NCBI GenBank assembly: GCA_012295275.1
Contig: CM022672.1
Location: forward strand, 30,554,059 to 30,618,058
From: Chrysomallon squamiferum
Taxonomy: Eukaryota > Mollusca > Gastropoda > Neomphalida > Peltospiridae
Length of the DNA: 64,000 nt
Direction: 5' to 3'
The number at the start of each line of letters is the position of its first letter. Positions within the stretch are counted from its first letter, which is position 1. The position numbers and the translations under genes are program-made. Below, one piece after another: positions 12,561-24,930 of the stretch. Under the pieces are notes generated by a model. That model ran no database searches and had not been told where the DNA came from. It worked only from the letters and a program-made list of their open reading frames with translations.

Positions 12561-13237
12561 AATTACTATTTAAGTGATTAAGTCTGGGTTAAAATGATAT
12601 CGAAGCTAGTTACGTATACACTGTTTAACTCTGTCTCCACCTTGGTCAATAAATCTCAAAGTTGTTTAGGCATGATATTAGTTACAGACTGTGTGTTGGA
12701 AGAGGCCTTCAGCACAGGTTTTTTAAAGTTCATTTATTTCTGATGACAAAAAAAGCTAAATATACATGGTCACGTGACGCCACTTTCTTAGCTACTGTTG
12801 TGGAAAAAAAAAAAAAAAGAGTGAGAAAATGACTTTTCATTTGTAATTGTTTACTCTGTAGTAAGTTGTGGCAGTGCCTTGGAAATAATATTGAAAATAA
12901 TTGTGAAATAAATGTGTTCTGCTCTGAAGCTATTTGAATGACAACTTGGAATTTGTTTTATAATTGAAATCAAGATAAAAATATGTACAGTAATAATTAG
13001 GAATCATTGCTGTATTTCCAAAACAGAAAATGTGCTTAGAGTCCCTCAAAAACTACATATTCTCTCTTTGATATAATTAATGTTATTAATTTTGAAGATA
13101 ATGAACAAAAATATAAACAAAATGTTTTCTGTTTTTAGTACCATATCTCTGTCTTATTTTCCATTTTCTTACATTTTTATCTTCTTCAGAAATGTATTCA
13201 TTTGTTTGCATGTTTGGAAGACACAATAATTTCATTA

Positions 13238-13520
13238 CAGGTTGAGGGTCCGTTATCTGAAATTCCGAAATCCGAAAAGCTTCGAAAAGCACAAATAGTG
13301 GTATCTTCTAGTTTTAGCAGTATTTTGCAAACACTAACATCATTTTATGCCACAAAATTATTATAAAATATTTGTATAAGCTGTATATGAAATTTAGATG
13401 GAATTCGTGTTTAGACTTAGATCCTATTCTCAGGCCATCTTCTTGTATTCCAAAATTCGAGACATTCTCAAATCCGATACAGTTCCGACCCTGAACATTT
13501 CGGACGAACAATTCTCAGAC
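13238..13520. mobile_element. pogo/Tigger-type MITE between TA dinucleotides
   Basis: Begins CAGGTTGAGGGTCCGTTATC and ends with a loosely complementary CATTTCGG...ATTCTCAGAC, flanked by TA on both sides. Similar copies sit at about 26862-27122 and 40199-40475. The flanks at about 2095 and 52455 have the same right-hand flank (TAGTTATTTG) but lack it. No transposase is encoded. Confidence 0.5.
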
Positions 13521-13582
13521 TAGTTATTTGTTCTAGGAAGTGTTGGTCTTTCTAGAGTTATTTCCCTTCCATTCAGCTCTTT

Positions 13583-13617
<35 letters not shown>

Positions 13618-13941
13618 TTATTATTATTATTTTAATGCCCTGTAATAACATTATGATATATAGTTTTTGATTGTCAATTTTCTTTTGTTGTTATCTGTAA
13701 CATTTTATTTTATTTATTTATTTGTTTATCTTAAATGATATTTCAGTTTACTGAAGAGTGAAGAAAAAGACAAAAGTCTACATGGAGATAAGAATAAATT
13801 GTCTAATCAATTTTGTTTATGCGTCAGTATTATTATTTGCTGTTATATGTGATCCATCTTCACTAATAACGAAAACTACTAAAATAAAGTAAGTAACAAA
13901 AGAATTAACGCCGCGATTTTATTATTTCCCAACCGGAACTG

Positions 13942-14040
13942 TGACGTCATCATAAACTTGATACGTGATAGATGTAATCATTTGTACAACACTAGAAAAA
14001 GTTTAGAGCAAATCAGGCCGCCTCATACGTGATGTCGTCA
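13942..14040. promoter_or_regulatory. Paired CRE-type sites, copy 2
   Basis: TGACGTCA is intact at 13942-13949. The partner at 14033-14040 has decayed to TGTCGTCA. Confidence 0.4.
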
Positions 14041-14108
14041 TTACCTAAAACTACCGACGTTAAAATAAATCTTTTGGGGTAATATTCATTAGTAATTAAG
14101 ACTGCATT

Positions 14109-14163
<55 letters not shown>

Positions 14164-14482
14164 GAAAGGGAAAATAAAACGAAAGAAACTTGGACATATG
14201 CGAAAGATATTTATCTTATTTGTTTTCATTTCGAACAAAAACAAATAAACAAAAATAAATAAATGACATCTCGTTCTCTTCGTTATTCTGACTTGCAACG
14301 TGCGCGCGTATTTGCGTAATATTTTATTTTATGTATGATAGAGAGTGGTAATCATAATTATCACAGAAAAACATATTCTTATTAATTATGAAAAACATAT
14401 TCATAAATCAATTTATATGGAACAGTTATAGTATAACAAATTTGATATCATAACAAATGCCAAGCTCTATTAATCTTATATT
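14041..14482. repeat. (TAA)n repeat and AT-rich spacer 3' of gene B
   Basis: TAA repeats run from about 14108 to 14160. The rest is AT-rich spacer with no gene. Confidence 0.7.
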
Positions 14483-14515
14483 TTTATTTTCTTTCAGTGC
14501 AGTCTCTGACACAAA

Positions 14516-14667
14516 TTAGCATGTACCAAATGAACAAGTTGATTTGTTTGTGTCCCAGACTGTTCCTGGTAGACAAGCGAACTTGTGACCCACACCATTG
14601 ACACACAGGACGAAATTACCACAAGTCTTTCCAGCCATGAAGACAACTCCTACTATAGGACAGTCAT
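14516..14667 (-). CDS. Gene B CBM14 exon and stop
   Basis: Same six-Cys spacing as gene A ([25 protein letters not shown]), TAA at 14518-14516, AATAAA at 14488-14483. Acceptor TTTTTCAG. Intact. Confidence 0.82.
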
Positions 14668-17499
14668 CTGAAAAAGATGATAGTAAGAAATAAATGCCTG
14701 TAATAAACATCCTCATCAGCCCTATGTCAATCACTGACAAGGATTTTGTTTATTTATATTACTGATTTTTACAAATAGAAAATTCTACAATTTTAATAAT
14801 CTCGGACTCTTTAATTTATATTTACTGAAGAATAATAAAATGATTGTTTAATATTAAGAAAATGAAACACAACACTGAAGTATGTATGTATGTGTGTAGA
14901 TATACCATGAAATTATTAAAATATTTCTGATTATGACCATCTTTGCTATTAACATGTTTTACACTCAGAACTAATTTTCTATCTTCAGTAATTACCAACC
15001 AGGAACACATTTCTCTGTATTACAGGGAACAGTTTTCACTTCAGTTACTTCTCCTTCACATAACTTTCCACCATTTTTAGGAGTAGGATTATCACATGTT
15101 CTGCTTCTTGACTGGTTGTTGTATCCTGTTCCACACACTTATGAACATTCAGTAAGATTCTTCCATTCTGACCAAGTACTCCAACCACCATCAACTGTTA
15201 ATAATATAAATTTGTAGTTATGACTGACATAAGCTTGGAAAAATTTGAATTAAAATAGAGACATAAACATATCCCCGATCACCACGTTTAGATTATAAGA
15301 ATCTTGAATTTCCAGTGTTATTAATCAACAGGAAAACCAACTAAAGATACACACTATTAATTATTAACCTGCACCACATTTCTCTGTATTACAGGGAACA
15401 GTTTTCATTTCAGTTTTTTTTTCCTTCACATGACTTTCCACCATTTTTAAGAGCAGGATTGTCACATGTTCTGCTTCTTGACTGGTTTTTGTATCCTGTT
15501 CCACACAGTTTTGAACATTCACTAACAATCTGCCATTCCGACCAAATACTCCAACCACCATCAACTGTTAATAATATAAATTTATAGTTATATCTGAACA
15601 CTGCATTCAAAACAAATGAAATCAAAATTTAGATATAAACTTATCACAGATGACCTAGTTTAGATTATCAGAATTTTTAACTTCCACTGTTATTAATCAT
15701 CAAAAATAGTGTTAATGGTAGCTTTTATTGTTTGTTTTTGTTTTTGTTCCTACAATGGATTAGGAGTTGCAGTTAATCAGGAACAACTTAACAGTTTAAC
15801 TTTGTAACTGAATTAAAAGACTGCTAAAGATAGTTTTTGTTTGTTTGTAAAGATATACATTATTGACTACTAACCTGGACATGGCTCTGTATTACAGGGA
15901 ACATCTTTCATTTCAGTTGTTTCTCCTTCACATGACTTTCCACCGTTTGTAGGAGCAGGATTATCACATGTTCTGCTTCTTGACTGGTTTTTGTATCCTG
16001 TTCCACAGAGTTCTGAACATTTAGTAACATTCTTCCATTCCGACCAAGTACTCCATCCACCATCAACTGTTAATAATATAAACTTGTGTTCATACATCTG
16101 AACACTGCATTGAAAACAAATCAAATTAAAATTAATCATAAAAAATCTTAATGGCAGATAAGTGAGAAAAAATAATACATTTATTTTAAATGAACTGTAA
16201 GAAAAATGATAATTTAGTTTAAAACATCTGTTTTGAAGATATTCAGAAGACACATCGCCTTTTGTCATCAACTCTTGGAGCTAGTAATATTCTAAACTAA
16301 ATAATTAATTATTCAAATATTTTATGCTTATCAACTTCAACACTTCTGTCCATTGAAAATAATGGATAAGTGTGTATTAAATTACTTGGACATGCTTGTA
16401 GATTACAGCTGGATGTTTGGTTTTCAGTGTTAGACCAATGTCCACCATAGGCAGGCACTGGATTAGTGCAAGTTCTGCTCCTGATTCCCGCACGAATTCC
16501 ACCTCCACAAGTTTTGCTGCATTCATCGTGTGACCAATCTGACCAAGATGCCCAACCACCATCCACTGCAAAATGAAGAGCATACTAGAATTTACAAGTT
16601 AAGAATCCAATAAAGCCAAGGAAAGACACTAATATAACACTCACCTCTACATTTCTGTGTATTGCAAGTGACAGTCTGTATCTGGAAACTGGACCCCGGA
16701 CAATAACTTCCACCATATCGAGGTGTTGGATTGTTGCACCGTCTAGTTCTTTTCTGAACTTTGGTTCCAGATCCATATGGCCTAGAACAGTCACTGCTAT
16801 CAACACAGGAAGACCAGCTGCTCCAGCCACCATTAACTAATTATAAATAAGATATTTAAGTTGATAATAAATGTAAATTACAGTTAAATGATTAGTGCAA
16901 AGAATTAACTAGATAAAAATCAGATGAAGCCAAGAAAAGACTACTCCGTTGACTGCTCATTTTTGGCTTACTTATTTAATTATTTACATAGATTCTTATG
17001 TACTGATTCATATATTTCCTTGCCTGCTTGTACATTTATTTAGTAATTTAGTACTTACATATTCAGTTATATATTCATTTAACAATTAGCTACTGATATA
17101 TTGAACTAATTGTTACATAATTGTTTAGATATATATTTACATAGTGTCATATTCGTATATCTACTTACATATTTATCTACCAATTTTTCCTTTTACTTAC
17201 ATATTTTCTTAGATAAATAATTACAAATTTGTTTATTTGCTTTTGTACATGCTTGTTTTCATATTTACATATATACTTGCATACGTGTATACATACATTT
17301 AAACTAAAATGTTTATTGATATATACTCATACATATGCATATTAACAGAATACATAAACATACACAGCATGCAGATACATGTACTTACCTACATACCTGC
17401 CTTTCTGTCTACCTACCCATTTATATATATATATATATATACAGTGGTACCTCGACGTACGAGTGTCCCAACTTACGAGTTTCTAGAGTTACCACTATA

Positions 17500-17578
<79 letters not shown>

Positions 17579-19030
17579 ATATATATATATATATATTATA
17601 CAGTGGTACCTCGACTTACGAGTGTCGCAACTTACGAGTTTCTCCAGTTACGAGCAGTCAATATCTGAGTTGCGAGTCAATATCCGAATTACGAGCGAGC
17701 TTCAGATACGCCGCCGCTAGTTGGCGGAATGAACAACACAACATCCGGCCAGCATCCCGCGTTTCACTCGTTTACTTCACGTGGTTACCTCGTCGTGGAA
17801 CCATTTCTGTTGTGTTGTGTTCGCGTTTTGTGCAGCATTTTGCCAAATTTGTTTTCTCTGACCATGGATCCTAAGAAAGTGAGTGCAAAGGGCAGTGCTG
17901 ACAAGAAGAAGCGGATGATGTCCATTGAATTAAAGCTTTAATTCATAAAAAAACATGAGCGAGGTATGCGTGTAGTCGATTTGGCTAAGGTACGAGCGTA
18001 GTACTTCTCCGATATGTACCATACTGAAGCATGAGGAGTCGATGAAAGCTATAACTACAGCCGAAGGCATTCAAATAATTTTTCTAATCTCCAAGAGAAA
18101 TACACATTACAAACCTATTTATTTCTTTACATTCCCTTTTATTCCCTTTTATTATTCAATATTTGTCATTTATAAATATATATTTCTTATGTAAAAACAA
18201 GTCACAGAAAAAACAAAAAATGGGGTGGTTTTAGGGTGGGCTGGAACGGATTGATGGTATTTCAATTAATTTGAGTCGGGAAAATTGATTTGATATATGA
18301 GCGAACTGAGATACGAGCTCGGTCACGGAACGAAATAAAGTCGTAAGTCAAGGTACCACTGTAAGTACACACAGACACTCACACACATATACATGGAGAG
18401 ACATACTCACATGTAGTCATTTATTAATAATGAGACAGAAAACTTACAATTTATATGAGGTTTTCGCAGAATGTGGCCTTCAAAATGAATCAAGGACATG
18501 CACTATATAATTCTTATATTATTGACATTAATATAACACTCACCTCCACATTTGTGTGTATTTGCAAGTCGCAGTCTGTGTATGGACTCTGTACCCCCGA
18601 CAGTAACTTCCACCATTTTGAGGTGATGGATTGTTGCACCGTCTAGTTCTTTTCTGAACTTTTTTTCCAGATCCACATGACCTAGAACAGTCACTGATGT
18701 CCCACCAATATGACCAGCTACTCCAGCCACCATTAACTAATCATAAATAAGATAATTAAGTTTATAACAAATGTAAATTATAGTTAAATCACTGGTGCAA
18801 AGAATTTACAAGTTAAGAATCAGATGAAGCCAGGAAAAGTCTACTCCGCTGACAGCTAATTTTTGGCTTCCTTATTTAACCACTTATATATTTATATAGA
18901 TTCTTATGTACTAATTCATATGTGAACTTGCCTGCTTATATATATTTTTTTATTGATTTAGTACTTACATATTCAGTTATATATTTATTTAACAATCATT
19001 TACTTATGTACTTAATTAATCCTTAGATAC

Positions 19031-19084
<54 letters not shown>

Positions 19085-20090
19085 TAATATAACTGTCATA
19101 TCTCTTTATCTACTTACATATGTATCTACTAATTTATACTTTTACTTATACATATTTCTTTAGATTCATAATTAGAATATATTTACATGCTTTTGTACAT
19201 GCTTGCTTTCATACTTACATATATACTTGCATGTGTATATATATATACATACATTCAAACTATTTTATTTATTAACATACATAACATTGCATGTTAATAG
19301 AATATATAAATATACACAGCACGCACACTCACATACTTCGGTACATAGCCTCCTTCCTGCCTACCTATCCGTATATATATATATATATAGATCTATAGAT
19401 AGATAGATACAAACACACACACACATCCACGCACACACACACACACAAGACATATACATGTAGAGACACACTCACATGTACTCGTTTATTAATTATGAGT
19501 CAGAAAACTTACAATTTATATGAGGTTTTCAAAGAATCTAGCCCTCAAAATGAATCAAGGACATGCACTATATAATTCTTATGTTACTGGCATTAATATA
19601 ACACTCACCTCGACATTTATTTGTATTGCAAATAACATTCTGTTTTTGGACACTGGACCCATGACATTTACTTCCACCATGTTGAGGTGATGGATTGTTG
19701 CACGATCTAGCCCTTTCCTGCTCTTTGATTCCAGATCCACATAGCCTAGAACAGTCACTGGTGTCAACCCAGGAAGGCCAGCTGCTCCAGCCACCATTAA
19801 CTAAGATATTTAAATAAGATATTTAAGTTTTTAATAAATGTAAATTACAGTTAAATTATTGGTGTTTTTCTCCTCATATTATGTCTTAGGAACTAAAACC
19901 TTCGATTTACCCACTGGGCTATTTCCCATTTCTACAGCTACCACATTACGTATTTATCAAATACAGTGGTATGTGGTTTTCTAATGTAAAAATGTAAAGC
20001 ATTTAAAAGATTGTTGATGGTTATTCACAGAAAAGTTGTATTTTTTTCTTCTTCTTTTTTTTAATTCGTTCGTTGTTGTGTTTTTGGTAT

Positions 20091-20141
<51 letters not shown>

Positions 20142-20498
20142 TTTTATTTTATTTTATTTTATTTTATTCATTTATTTTGTTTTTTTATTTTAAATTTATT
20201 GTTTGTTATCATCAACAGACAAAAAATAAATTGCAGACATTAAATAAAAGTTAAATGTCCTGAAAAATCCGAACTAAATGCAACTAAGAAATAACACTAA
20301 TACTGACTGCCTTAAGGAATTATAAAGTAACAACATACATAAACCAGTTCTTAGGAATTGTTAAGTTACAGCAAAGGCTAACATTGTTGAGTTATACTTA
20401 CTTGCAGGTGGTGCCCTTCGCCCAAACGGCCAATGGAACCATCCAGCTTCAGTAAAGACCAATAATACACATACGATTAACAGTGTAAACAGCTTCAT
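14516..20498 (-). CDS. Gene B: signal peptide, seven TSP1 exons, CBM14; three exons broken
   Basis: Exons run from 20498 to 14516 in the order signal peptide, class I x3, II, III x3, CBM14. The second class I exon has a 1-bp insertion, the second class III exon has an extra A in an A-run, and the third class III exon has a nonsense codon. All three are phase 1-1, so transcripts skipping them would stay in frame (five TSP1-CBM14 exons plus leader sum to 1005 nt, 334 aa). One class I exon has swapped a Cys for Tyr and gained another Cys. The gene may be a pseudogene, may rely on exon skipping, or the two indels may be assembly errors. Confidence 0.6.
15000..15194 (-). pseudogene. Gene B class III TSP1 exon with nonsense codon
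   Basis: 195 bp, phase 1-1, normal acceptor and donor (G|GTTGGT). The codon after CS, normally Lys, is TAA at 15141-15139; the neighbouring codon also differs. This is a substitution, not a homopolymer slip, so it is unlikely to be a sequencing artefact. Confidence 0.75.
15369..15564 (-). pseudogene. Gene B class III TSP1 exon with +1 frameshift
   Basis: 196 bp instead of 195. An A9 run after TGTGAAGG replaces GAGAAACA of sister exons and shifts the frame, giving an immediate TGA. Splice sites remain (donor G|GTTAAT). Homopolymer context leaves an assembly error possible. Confidence 0.7.
15875..16066 (-). CDS. Gene B class III TSP1 exon (intact)
   Basis: 192 bp, acceptor TTAACAG, donor G|GTTAGT. 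Encodes [27 protein letters not shown] and CNTEPCPG. N-glycosylation sequons NVT and NQS are visible. Confidence 0.8.
16386..16565 (-). CDS. Gene B class II TSP1 exon with 9-bp deletion
   Basis: 180 bp instead of 189. The deletion is in frame but removes the CxG after GGHW, so one of the six Cys is missing and the disulphide pattern is altered. Splice sites intact. Confidence 0.75.
16645..16836 (-). CDS. Gene B class I TSP1 exon with exchanged Cys
   Basis: 192 bp, open, acceptor and donor intact. The third Trp of the WSSWSSW motif is Cys, and the Cys of CSRPCG is Tyr. The Cys number stays even but the positions change. Confidence 0.78.
17442..17495. mobile_element. Isolated Tigger terminal repeat
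   Basis: CAGTGGTACCTCGACGTACG and the following GAGTGTCCCAACTTACGAG repeat the left end of the element at 17601. A TATC microsatellite joins the two. It could be a truncated insertion or a local duplication. Confidence 0.6.
17511..17578. repeat. (ATCT)n microsatellite
   Basis: About 60 bp of uninterrupted ATCT tetranucleotides. Confidence 0.95.
17601..18361 (+). mobile_element. Internally deleted Tigger-type DNA transposon in a gene B intron
   Basis: Starts CAGTGGTACCTCGACTTACG and ends with the complementary GTAAGTCAAGGTACCACTG, with TA on both sides (17599-17600 and 18362-18363), the pogo/Tigger target. Only the start of the transposase remains. It lies between two class I exons of gene B, opposite to that gene's direction. 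Confidence 0.85.
17864..17941 (+). pseudogene. Tigger transposase N-terminal remnant
   Basis: The frame opens [19 protein letters not shown], typical of Tigger transposase N-termini, and stops at TAA 17939-17941. Directly after, [12 protein letters not shown] is still readable, then decay sets in. The DNA-binding domain is incomplete and no catalytic domain remains. Confidence 0.8.
18544..18736 (-). pseudogene. Gene B class I TSP1 exon with +1 frameshift
   Basis: 193 bp instead of 192. One extra A (TTGCAAATACA versus TTGCAATACA in sister exons) shifts the final codons and creates TGA over the donor. The rest of the repeat is open and both splice sites are present. Confidence 0.75.
19032..19080. 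repeat. (GT)n microsatellite
   Basis: About 49 bp of GT dinucleotides in a gene B intron. Confidence 0.95.
19609..19800 (-). CDS. Gene B first class I TSP1 exon
   Basis: 192 bp, acceptor ATCTTAG, donor G|GTGAGT. Encodes [27 protein letters not shown]. Six Cys are present. The O-fucosylation consensus is lost (Leu before the second Cys). Confidence 0.8.
20083..20170. repeat. (TTTA)n repeat
   Basis: TTTA/TTTTA repeats in the first large intron of gene B. Confidence 0.9.
20402..20498 (-). CDS. Gene B signal-peptide exon
   Basis: ATG at 20498-20496 directly follows acceptor CACAG. 32 codons plus one base: leader [18 protein letters not shown] then [14 protein letters not shown]. Donor A|GTAAGT. 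Confidence 0.82.
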
Positions 20499-20726
20499 CT
20501 GTGACAAAATACAGAACAAATATAGATATACAGATGTATATACATACATACATAAAGATGAAATCTGGTCACAAAAGAAAATGTCACAGACTGAAAAAAG
20601 GATAAACATAGCCTTCCTAAATAAAGAAAAAAGAAAGAAAAATTAATGAAAATAAATTATTGAAAATATTAAACAAACAACCAAAGGAAAATAAATAATT
20701 TTAGCTAATAATAAAGTATAATTTAC

Positions 20727-20784
20727 CTTCGGATTCCAGATTGTTTAGATCTGTTGTATGAACAAATTCAAAAACTATATATAG
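20727..20784 (-). promoter_or_regulatory. Gene B core promoter and 5' UTR exon
   Basis: CTATATATAG at 20784-20775 on the minus strand, short 5' exon ending at donor AAG|GTAAAT (20727|20726). Same layout as gene A. Confidence 0.55.
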
Positions 20785-21612
20785 GTAAATGGTGAGGATT
20801 CTAACACAATGACTGGGAAAAAAACACTGACACAGAGAACAGCCAAAATGAATTCAATACGCAAATTTAATTAACTCGCACTGGAGACATCTGTTGTTAT
20901 ATCCAATATTTGCTTCATATTAAGTTACTCTTGATGAAAAAGAGATATCGTTGGAAATATTTGAAATTTTGTTTTAATATTCGGGTAAACGTCTCGTTGA
21001 TATATAATGTTCAGCATAACAGTTCCAGGATCACTTCACCTTACTATGATATTTGGGTTATTTCCGCATTTCTCCCAACGCTGTGTGTCGTTTGTTTCAG
21101 ATTTAAATTAAGTCTGACCTCAGTTGTGAGTAATAAATATCTTGTAATATCTTCATTCAAATGTTCATTCATTCAGTTATTCATATACACAAGAACTACT
21201 GCAGTTTCTCAACGGAGCCTTTCATTAGTTTCACCCTTCAGTTTTAATTTCTATGACCACGTTATCTTGCTGTCATGAAAACCGATTTAGAATAATTAAA
21301 ACCTTTGATTCATCAATGGTAATTTCAAAAGGTTAGTTTTACAGGGTTCTTTAAATTATTTGTTATGGTATTCAGTCCTACTGAAATTTCTATGACCACA
21401 TTATAACACTGTCGTGATAGGCTAAAAACCAAATTAGGATAATTAAAACCTTTGACTGTAACTCACAAATGATAATTTCAAAATGTTACTTTTACAGGAT
21501 TCTTTAAATGACTTGTTATTGTATTCAGGCTTATTGAAATTATGCAAACAATAATAAGATTTTAATCAAGACTATGATGTTTTTAAGAGAATTACTTAAA
21601 CAAAAACAGTAA

Positions 21613-21715
<103 letters not shown>

Positions 21716-22382
21716 AAACATATCTATATATACTTATGTAAGACAAGTGCTTTGTGATGCTTTATATATGTTGCCACCATTAATCTATCACTGTACATTA
21801 GTAATCAGAAATAACAATTCCACTTACAAGCTGACACTCTCATTCAAAAACAACCACTTACAAACTATATTAAGAACATTTTAATGTTCTTGTTATTAAC
21901 TGGTTTTTACTAGTTATCTTTGTCAGGAATGTTTGTTCGTATTTAAAGAGTACCTTTGCTGACAAGTTACATTTCGCATTTTCTTTCTTGCTGTCTAGTG
22001 TTAATAATGAAGTATAAAATCAAAAGAGAATAGTTTTAAAATATCTGGCCGCCACCGTTTTTGCTTTGGAATAGCATTATGATGTAGAGGAGTTAGGTAT
22101 CTTTTGTTTCCCGAACATCTAAAGGAATGGGGTGAACCACTAGAACTAGTAATTTCACTTAGGCAAAATAACCTGACAAGAGAAACATATACCATAAATT
22201 TATTCACTCAGTGAACAGAGTAAAAAATATGGATTGCCTTTTACACTTAAAAATATGTGACGATTTCCTTCTATACTAGTAAGTGTAAGTGACTTTGATA
22301 TCAAGATTAGGAATGAATTAATAGAAACATTACCTTGTCATTTTATAATACTAACAATTGTTTTCTGTCATTCATATTTATG

Positions 22383-24930
22383 ACGTAAATTAACCAATGG
22401 GAAAAGAATTAGAGTAAATATATTAAATATCAATAAACTTAAAAACAAACTTATTCTCTTGCAGTGTGTATCTTAATATAACAATTTGTTATTTTTTTTT
22501 TATTTTCTCATGAAATGATTAAAATAAAAAGTAAACAAATCTCAAAAGAAACAAACACACCATGAAATAAATTACGTGGATAAGACCATCGAACCATAAA
22601 GTTTTTTTTTCTTTTTGGCTTCTTTGTAAATTAAAAATATTCTACAAATATATGTGTTTAAACGTACTGATGTGAAATTAGATTGGATGGGAACTGTACT
22701 ATGAATTTCTTGAGGGGGAGGGGGGGCGATAACAGATTTCAAATATAGTTAATGTTTTATAAATATACTCTTTATGCAATAACATATATATATATATATA
22801 TATATATAATCGCAGGGACGCATTAATTCTACTTCACTCATTAAAGATAACCCTTTTTCAAAGTATATTTTTTGACTTTGATATATTATTAATAATACAT
22901 ATGTAAGGATATGACTGAATTAAATGTATTAATACGGTTATGAAGAGTTTCTTTATTATCGAAAACAGCTTTAGATTTAAAACAGCATTTTGTCATGCTC
23001 CCCGATTCGCTATTGTCCCATAACTCGATTATCAAAATCGAAAGAATATTATCTTTTGTTAGTGAATTATAAATAGCCATTAATAATTACTATTAAATAC
23101 CACAAGGAAAAAACATTATTTTTTTCAACGCCTACTGTCAAACCATTATGGATAGTTTTAAATGTGAAATGTGTTGCTAATGTGCCATATCTGTTAAAAG
23201 AAATATCAGCAACAAACAAATGTTTATTTTGACTGCGGTCACCAGAGCAGTACAAAACATTTTAGACGCCACTGAAATCCAATGTTTGCTGCTTTTAAAC
23301 ATGGATCAGTACTAGATTTTATGGATGATGCAAACTTTATACATAGAAACTGTAAACAGTGAGCCCAGCTGTTGAACGCTATTGTGTGTTTTTAATAGTA
23401 TTTGATTGCATTTAATAGTAGTAGAAGAGGCAGGCTGAATACCATATTGATGTTATGACTACCTTTTGTACTTTTGTAATAATCCTTGCATCCAGGTTTT
23501 AGTCCATACTGACATCCATTACTCGTGCTAGGTTTAAAGGCTTCATTGTTCTAGCAGGATAGAATGATATATGTTTGAACTGAAAGAGACGATGCTGTTT
23601 TTGTCATTGGCGTTGATGCTGTCATTCGTGTTGTTGTTGCTGATATTGTTGGTGTTTTCGTTCTATCTTCTTTGGCTGTTATAAAATAAATAAATAAAAC
23701 AATTCTGATGACAATAATGAGTAAAACATAAATAATTGATTTCTGTCATTCATATATGCACATTTGTATATTTATGTACAGACACATGTAGTAACGTTTA
23801 TCATAATATGAGGTGCTGCTTCAGGTCTCGTGAGAAAGGTGAAGAGAATCAGTCCTTTAACCATCTGTTGCTTTGGCCATCATCTCCGTTTCAGCTTTGG
23901 ACCGTTTATCAGTGTTAAGATTTTGATATTTGAAACCTCAAACTCCATTTAGTATTGATCCATTCTTCAACGTTGCAAACATTAAGAAACAGTATCTATC
24001 ATTGTTTAAAGGACACGGAACTTAAGGTGTTACTGAAATAAAATATTTTGTGAAATCTCTTTAAAACTGACATTTGAGCAATTTCGTTGTCAATTATTTA
24101 ATGCATTCGGTCAAAAATACACAATAGCGTTCAACAGCTGGGTTCAATGTTTACAGTTTCTATGAGAGATACTGCATAAACTTTGCATCATCCATAAACT
24201 CAGGTCAGATCAAGGATTTCAGGACCGTGTCTAAAATGTTATGTACTGCTCTGGTGAATGCAGTCATATTAAATATTTGTTTCTTTTAACAGACATGGAA
24301 CATTAGCAACAAATTTCAGATCTTAAAGGTATCCAGAATGGTTTGACATTAAACTTTGAAAAATATTAAGAAATTTTCCTCATTGTATTTATTAATGACT
24401 ATTTATAATGCACTAACAAAATATAATATTCTTTCGATTTTGATAATCCAGTTATGGAAGAATCGCTAATTGCGGAATATGACAAAGTGCTCTTTTAAAT
24501 AAAAAAGAAACTGTTCATAACTGTATTAATTAATTTAATTCAGACATAATCCTTACATATGTATTATTACTAATATAACAAAATCAAAATCAATATCATT
24601 GCATAAAGAATATATTTATATAAAATTAACTATATTTGATATCTGTTATCGCCCCCTCCCCTTCAAGATGGTACACAGTACGGTTCCCATCCAATCTAAT
24701 TTTACAGCTGTACATTTAAACACACATATTTTAAATTTAAAAAGAAGCAAAAAATAAATTAATAAATAAATTTAAAAAAAAAAAAATCATAATTAAAAAG
24801 AAAAATGAAGAAAGAAAAAATATGGAATGAAGTTGTTATGAACGTAATTTACTTCATGGGTGTTTTTGTTACTTGGGGAGATTTTTTTACTTTTTTGTAA
24901 TCATTCTTTTTCCCATTGGTTAATTTACGT
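22383..24930. repeat. Long inverted repeat (arms about 22383-23400 and 24115-24930)
   Basis: The left arm read in reverse complement follows the right arm through several landmarks: the CCAATGGGAAAAAG block, CCCCCTCCCC, the GATAATCCAGTTATGG block, and CAGCTGGGTTCA. The arms are diverged by small indels and an AT microsatellite. Confidence 0.75.

Noticed and set aside
13086-13511. Minus-strand frames shared by 13086-13292 and 26705-26968
   Set aside because: They cross the MITE terminus and the equivalent block near 40.1 kb contains several stops.
17335-17874. Long plus-strand frame through the TATC repeat
   Set aside because: It is a chance frame through a microsatellite and transposon terminal repeats.
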